NCBI RefSeq assembly: GCF_030410135.1 | Contig: NZ_JAUGQQ010000002.1 | Location: 186,001 to 250,000, forward strand | Direction: 5' to 3' | Origin: Aequorivita aurantiaca | GTDB taxonomy: Bacteria > Bacteroidota > Bacteroidia > Flavobacteriales > Flavobacteriaceae | Length of the DNA stretch: 64,000 bases | In this document: positions 61,575-64,000 of the stretch, one piece after another | Layout: the number at the start of each line of letters is the position of its first letter | Numbering within the stretch: position 1 is the first letter of the stretch | Notes under the pieces: model-generated | What the model saw: only the letters and a program-made list of their open reading frames with translations | The model's database searches: none | What the model was told of the DNA's origin: nothing | Position numbers and translations under genes: made by a program

Positions 61575-62502
61575 GATGTTTTATTTTTGAAGCCAATAAA
61601 TATATTACCGCCATCCGAATGGCTACTCCGTTTTGCACTTGTTCTAAAATAATGGATTGTTTGCTATCGGCCACATCGCTTGTTATTTCCACTCCGCGAT
61701 TTATGGGTCCGGGGTGCATAATCACAATTTCCTTTTTCAATGAATCGAGCAGTTGTTTGGACAGTCCAAATTGTTGGGTATATTCTCGAGTAGTGGGAAA
61801 ATAACTGATGTCCATCCGTTCATTTTGCACGCGAAGCATATTTGCTACATCGCACCATTCCAACGCTTTTCGAAGGTTCGTTTCAACCCCTACATTCAAA
61901 CTTTCTATATATTTAGGAATAAGAGTTTTAGGGCCGCAAACCTTAACCGACGCTCCAAGTTTTTGAAGTGCAAAAATATTTGATAATGCCACTCTTGAAT
62001 GAAGAATATCACCCACAATTACAATCTTTTTTCCTGAAACGTCACCCAACTTTTCACGAATGGAATAGGCGTCGAGCAATGCTTGTGTGGGGTGTTCGTG
62101 AGCGCCATCACCGGCATTAATAATACTAGCGCTTACGTGTTTGGAAAGGAATACGCCTGCACCCGGATTTGGGTGGCGCATTACCACCATATCCACTTTC
62201 ATCGATAGAATATTATTTACGGTATCAATCAGCGTTTCGCCCTTTGTTACCGAAGAACTGGAGGATGCAAAATTTATAACATCTGCGGAAAGTCTTTTTT
62301 CAGCAAGCTCAAACGAAAGTTTGGTTCGGGTGCTGTTTTCAAAGAAAAGATTGGCGATGGTAATATCGCGAAGCGAGGGAACTTTTTTGATGGGTCGGTT
62401 GATAACTTCCTTAAAATGATCTGCCGTTTCGAAGATGAGATTGATATCGGCTTCGGTAATGTATTTTATTCCCAGTAAGTGGTTTACACTTAGTTCGCTC
62501 AT
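61564..62502 (-). CDS. pyrB: Aspartate carbamoyltransferase catalytic subunit PyrB
   Basis: Forms N-carbamoyl-aspartate from carbamoyl phosphate and aspartate, the committing step of pyrimidine synthesis. The protein has 312 residues. Carbamoyl-phosphate motif FFENSTRTKLSFELA is near residue 54; HEHPTQALLDA and MHPGPINRGVEI are present. The ATG is at 62502. It is downstream of pyrR on the same strand (33-base gap), so they form an operon. The stop overlaps the next gene. A regulatory subunit (PyrI) is not seen. Confidence 0.97.
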   Translation of the reverse strand: MSELSVNHLLGIKYITEADINLIFETADHFKEVINRPIKKVPSLRDITIANLFFENSTRTKLSFELAEKRLSADVINFASSSSSVTKGETLIDTVNNILSMKVDMVVMRHPNPGAGVFLSKHVSASIINAGDGAHEHPTQALLDAYSIREKLGDVSGKKIVIVGDILHSRVALSNIFALQKLGASVKVCGPKTLIPKYIESLNVGVETNLRKALEWCDVANMLRVQNERMDISYFPTTREYTQQFGLSKQLLDSLKKEIVIMHPGPINRGVEITSDVADSKQSIILEQVQNGVAIRMAVIYLLASKIKHHED

Positions 62503-62535
62503 TTTATATTTCTTTGAACTTTTAGCTTTTTACTT

Positions 62536-63075
62536 TTAACTTTTTACCAAATAAACAGCATCTTCGCCATCATTTTCCTTCCAACAAACCTTTACTTTTT
62601 CACCGTTTATGGCATCTACCTGTCTTCCGCGATAATCGGGCTGGATTGGTAAATGCCGGCTGAAACGGCGGTCTATCAATGTTAGCAATTCAATTTCCAA
62701 CGGCCTTCCGAAGGACTGCACCGCAGTCAATGCAGACCGGATGCTTCTTCCTGTGAACAGCACATCGTCAATAAAAACCACGTTTTTATCCTCAACTATA
62801 AAATTTATATTGGTTTTATTGGCTTCCAACGGCTTTTCCCCTCTTCGGAAATCGTCCCGGTAAAAAGTAATGTCCAAATACCCAAGCTTGATATTCTTGA
62901 TTTTATATTCATCCTCAAGCAGGGTTTTCAGTCTTTCGGCCAAAAAAATGCCCCGTGGCTGTATTCCGATAAGTACGGTTTTGGAAAAATCGTCGTGTTT
63001 TTCAATCAATTGGCAAGCCAAACGGTTAAGCGCAATGTTTATTTCGGTTGCGTTCAGTAACACTTTTTGGCTCAT
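62536..63075 (-). CDS. pyrR: Pyrimidine operon regulator/uracil phosphoribosyltransferase PyrR
   Basis: Protein of 179 residues, bifunctional. In Gram-positive bacteria PyrR binds mRNA to attenuate pyr genes and also has phosphoribosyltransferase activity. The PRPP-binding motif VVFIDDVLFTGRSIRSAL is near residue 103; IGIQPRGIFLAERL and LIDRRFSRHLPI are also conserved. The ATG is at 63075. The upstream leader is only about 35 bases but contains an 18-base inverted repeat. Whether the RNA-binding function is kept in Bacteroidota is not known from sequence. Confidence 0.95.
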   Translation of the reverse strand: MSQKVLLNATEINIALNRLACQLIEKHDDFSKTVLIGIQPRGIFLAERLKTLLEDEYKIKNIKLGYLDITFYRDDFRRGEKPLEANKTNINFIVEDKNVVFIDDVLFTGRSIRSALTAVQSFGRPLEIELLTLIDRRFSRHLPIQPDYRGRQVDAINGEKVKVCWKENDGEDAVYLVKS

Positions 63076-63091
63076 AGAATTTCTGAATTTT

Positions 63092-63124
63092 TTCCGACAA
63101 GTATCGGAACAGTATGCAAAAATA
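63092..63124 (-). promoter_or_regulatory. pyrR promoter -7 box with overlapping inverted repeat
   Basis: TATTTTTG at 63117-63124 (minus strand) places the transcription start near 63110. Directly at that point lies TTCCGATACTTGTCGGAA (63092-63109), a 6-base inverted repeat with a 6-base spacer. It could be a repressor operator or a short RNA hairpin at the 5' end of the transcript. Confidence 0.5.
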
Positions 63125-63186
63125 AGCTTTTTTATTTACTAATATAAAATGTTTGAAGACGATAAGTAATTCAAAATTTATAGGAT

Positions 63187-63218
63187 AAAAGCCTGTCCAT
63201 TTTATGGCGGACAGGCTT
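63187..63218 (-). terminator. Rho-independent terminator of the metalloprotease gene
   Basis: On the minus strand AAGCCTGTCC, a loop, GGACAGGCTT, then TTTATCC. It lies 23 bases after the stop of the metalloprotease gene. Confidence 0.85.
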
Positions 63219-63240
63219 GATATTTCCTAAAAATATGAAT

Positions 63241-64000
63241 TTATTTCGCGTACGGATTTAAAATAATATCAATGCGCTCTCGTAAATCCATGAGGTGGAT
63301 TTTGCTCATTTTATCGCTTGTTTTATTTAATGCACTACGAATGTCGTTGTCCAATGTTTTAAGTTCTGCCCTGGCTACCGAACGGATATCACTTTGGTTT
63401 ACGTCAACTTTAGTTCTATTTTTACCTTCCTGCTCCTTCGTCATCAAATATTGCAGCCTATCCACATATGCGCGTTGAAGGTTTCTTCTGTAAGTATCGA
63501 TAGCATTTCCGGTATTAAGTTCGCTAAATATGCCATTTCGTAAGTCTTCCATCATTTCCAGAAGGCTATAACTTTCCTTTCCATTGATGCTTTCATTTTC
63601 AATAATGCGCGCCATTCTTCCGAAATCGAGAATATTCTTCAGAGTTTTAGCCTGCAATGCACGAATGTTTTCAACGGCCCCATCAAATTGAATTTTGTTG
63701 AAAATATTCGCATCCACCAACCATTGCGGCGTATTGAAAAGCTGTTCCTGTAAAAATGCCATGCTTTCCTCCTGCTTGGCTTTTGGCACATGAGTGTAAA
63801 CGGCGCCCTCTTGATCATAAGTTTTGTAATATTGGTACACGCCACCAATGTTTGCCGTAACGTGGCCCATATATCTATTGAATTGGCCAACAATTTGATC
63901 GTACATTTTTGAAAGGTCTTCGTAATCCTTACCGTCTTCACGGGTGTATTCTATTAAATTAGGAATTACAAGTTTCAAATTTGAAATACCGTACATACTT
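63241..64000 (-). CDS. Zinc-dependent metalloprotease, C-terminal part (DUF5117 type, runs off the right edge)
   Basis: The last 253 residues are visible, on the minus strand. The sequence NLIEYTREDGKDYEDLSKMY, YMGHVTANIGGVYQYYKTYDQEG and PQWLVDANIF matches the C-terminal region of large secreted zinc metalloproteases (DUF5117/DUF5118, often above 800 residues) found in Bacteroidota. The HExxH active site would lie beyond the window edge. An ATG at 63996 is internal, so the gene is incomplete here. A terminator follows. The role of these proteases is not established. Confidence 0.8.
   Translation of the reverse strand, partial: SMYGISNLKLVIPNLIEYTREDGKDYEDLSKMYDQIVGQFNRYMGHVTANIGGVYQYYKTYDQEGAVYTHVPKAKQEESMAFLQEQLFNTPQWLVDANIFNKIQFDGAVENIRALQAKTLKNILDFGRMARIIENESINGKESYSLLEMMEDLRNGIFSELNTGNAIDTYRRNLQRAYVDRLQYLMTKEQEGKNRTKVDVNQSDIRSVARAELKTLDNDIRSALNKTSDKMSKIHLMDLRERIDIILNPYAK

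Noticed and set aside
1-64000. CRISPR array, tRNA genes or insertion sequences
   Set aside because: I found no regularly spaced direct repeats, no cloverleaf with a T-loop outside genes and no transposase sequence.

Overview
The window looks like chromosome of a marine-type flavobacterium (Bacteroidota, Flavobacteriaceae). Reasons: AT-rich DNA with weak Shine-Dalgarno sites; many promoter-like boxes of the form TAnnTTTG with an upstream TTG or TTTG, as used by the Bacteroidota primary sigma factor; a short RpoD without a large region 1.1; a lipoprotein-type TamA (TamL) next to TamB; and many families largely restricted to this phylum (DUF3822, DUF4126, DUF5117-type metalloprotease, a DnaX without its zinc module). 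I see no tRNA, CRISPR array, insertion sequence or prophage. The genus is not certain; an Aequorivita-like organism is only a guess.

Layout. 1-8.0 kb (minus strand): the N-terminal part of a DEAD-box helicase, a soluble peptidoglycan-binding protein, a superfamily 2 helicase, a VF530-type protein, a zinc-knuckle SDR-like protein and an EF-G paralogue. 8.0-10.6 kb: a YtxH-like protein behind three inverted repeats, a cold-shock-domain protein with a terminator-like hairpin in its leader, msrA and an exported protein. 10.6-18.1 kb: tamB-tamL, for outer-membrane assembly. 18.2-21.3 kb: YceI, two pirins and a Crp/Fnr regulator, with a REP-like repeat. 21.4-26.6 kb: small proteins, an MFS exporter, a VTT-domain membrane protein, a run of three micro-ORFs with its own terminator, a universal stress protein and secreted proteins. 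26.7-36.1 kb: rpoD, an SLC13/RCK permease, three MscS-type channels, an OmpA lipoprotein, an SDR and a VanX-like dipeptidase. 36.1-41.4 kb: an aldehyde dehydrogenase, gcvT, a nucleotide-sugar-type epimerase, pterin dehydratase and yebC. 41.5-47.1 kb: a lipoprotein, an acyltransferase, a KdsB-KdnB fusion, a DUF4126 protein and a RecD-like helicase. 47.2-55.8 kb: a pilin-like protein, a DUF3822 protein, rsmD, a STAS-like protein, rnpB, dnaX, miaE, a ClC channel and a LysM-lysozyme-like protein. 55.9-64.0 kb (minus strand): sixA-ppk-ppx, pdxH, rnz, a STAS-like protein, pyrB, pyrR and the end of a large metalloprotease.

Genes that appear to work together: TamB with TamL; SixA, PPK1 and Ppx in polyphosphate and phosphohistidine chemistry; PyrR and PyrB in pyrimidine synthesis; the KdsB-KdnB fusion and the acyltransferase in envelope lipid synthesis; and the three MscS channels, ClC channel and SLC13 permease in osmotic and ion control. 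The items most worth a second look are the KdsB-KdnB fusion, the tandem AYAWN micro-ORFs with their own terminator, the cold-shock leader attenuator, the REP element lodged in a terminator loop, and two leaderless cell-wall-active proteins that could be cargo of a contractile or similar secretion system.
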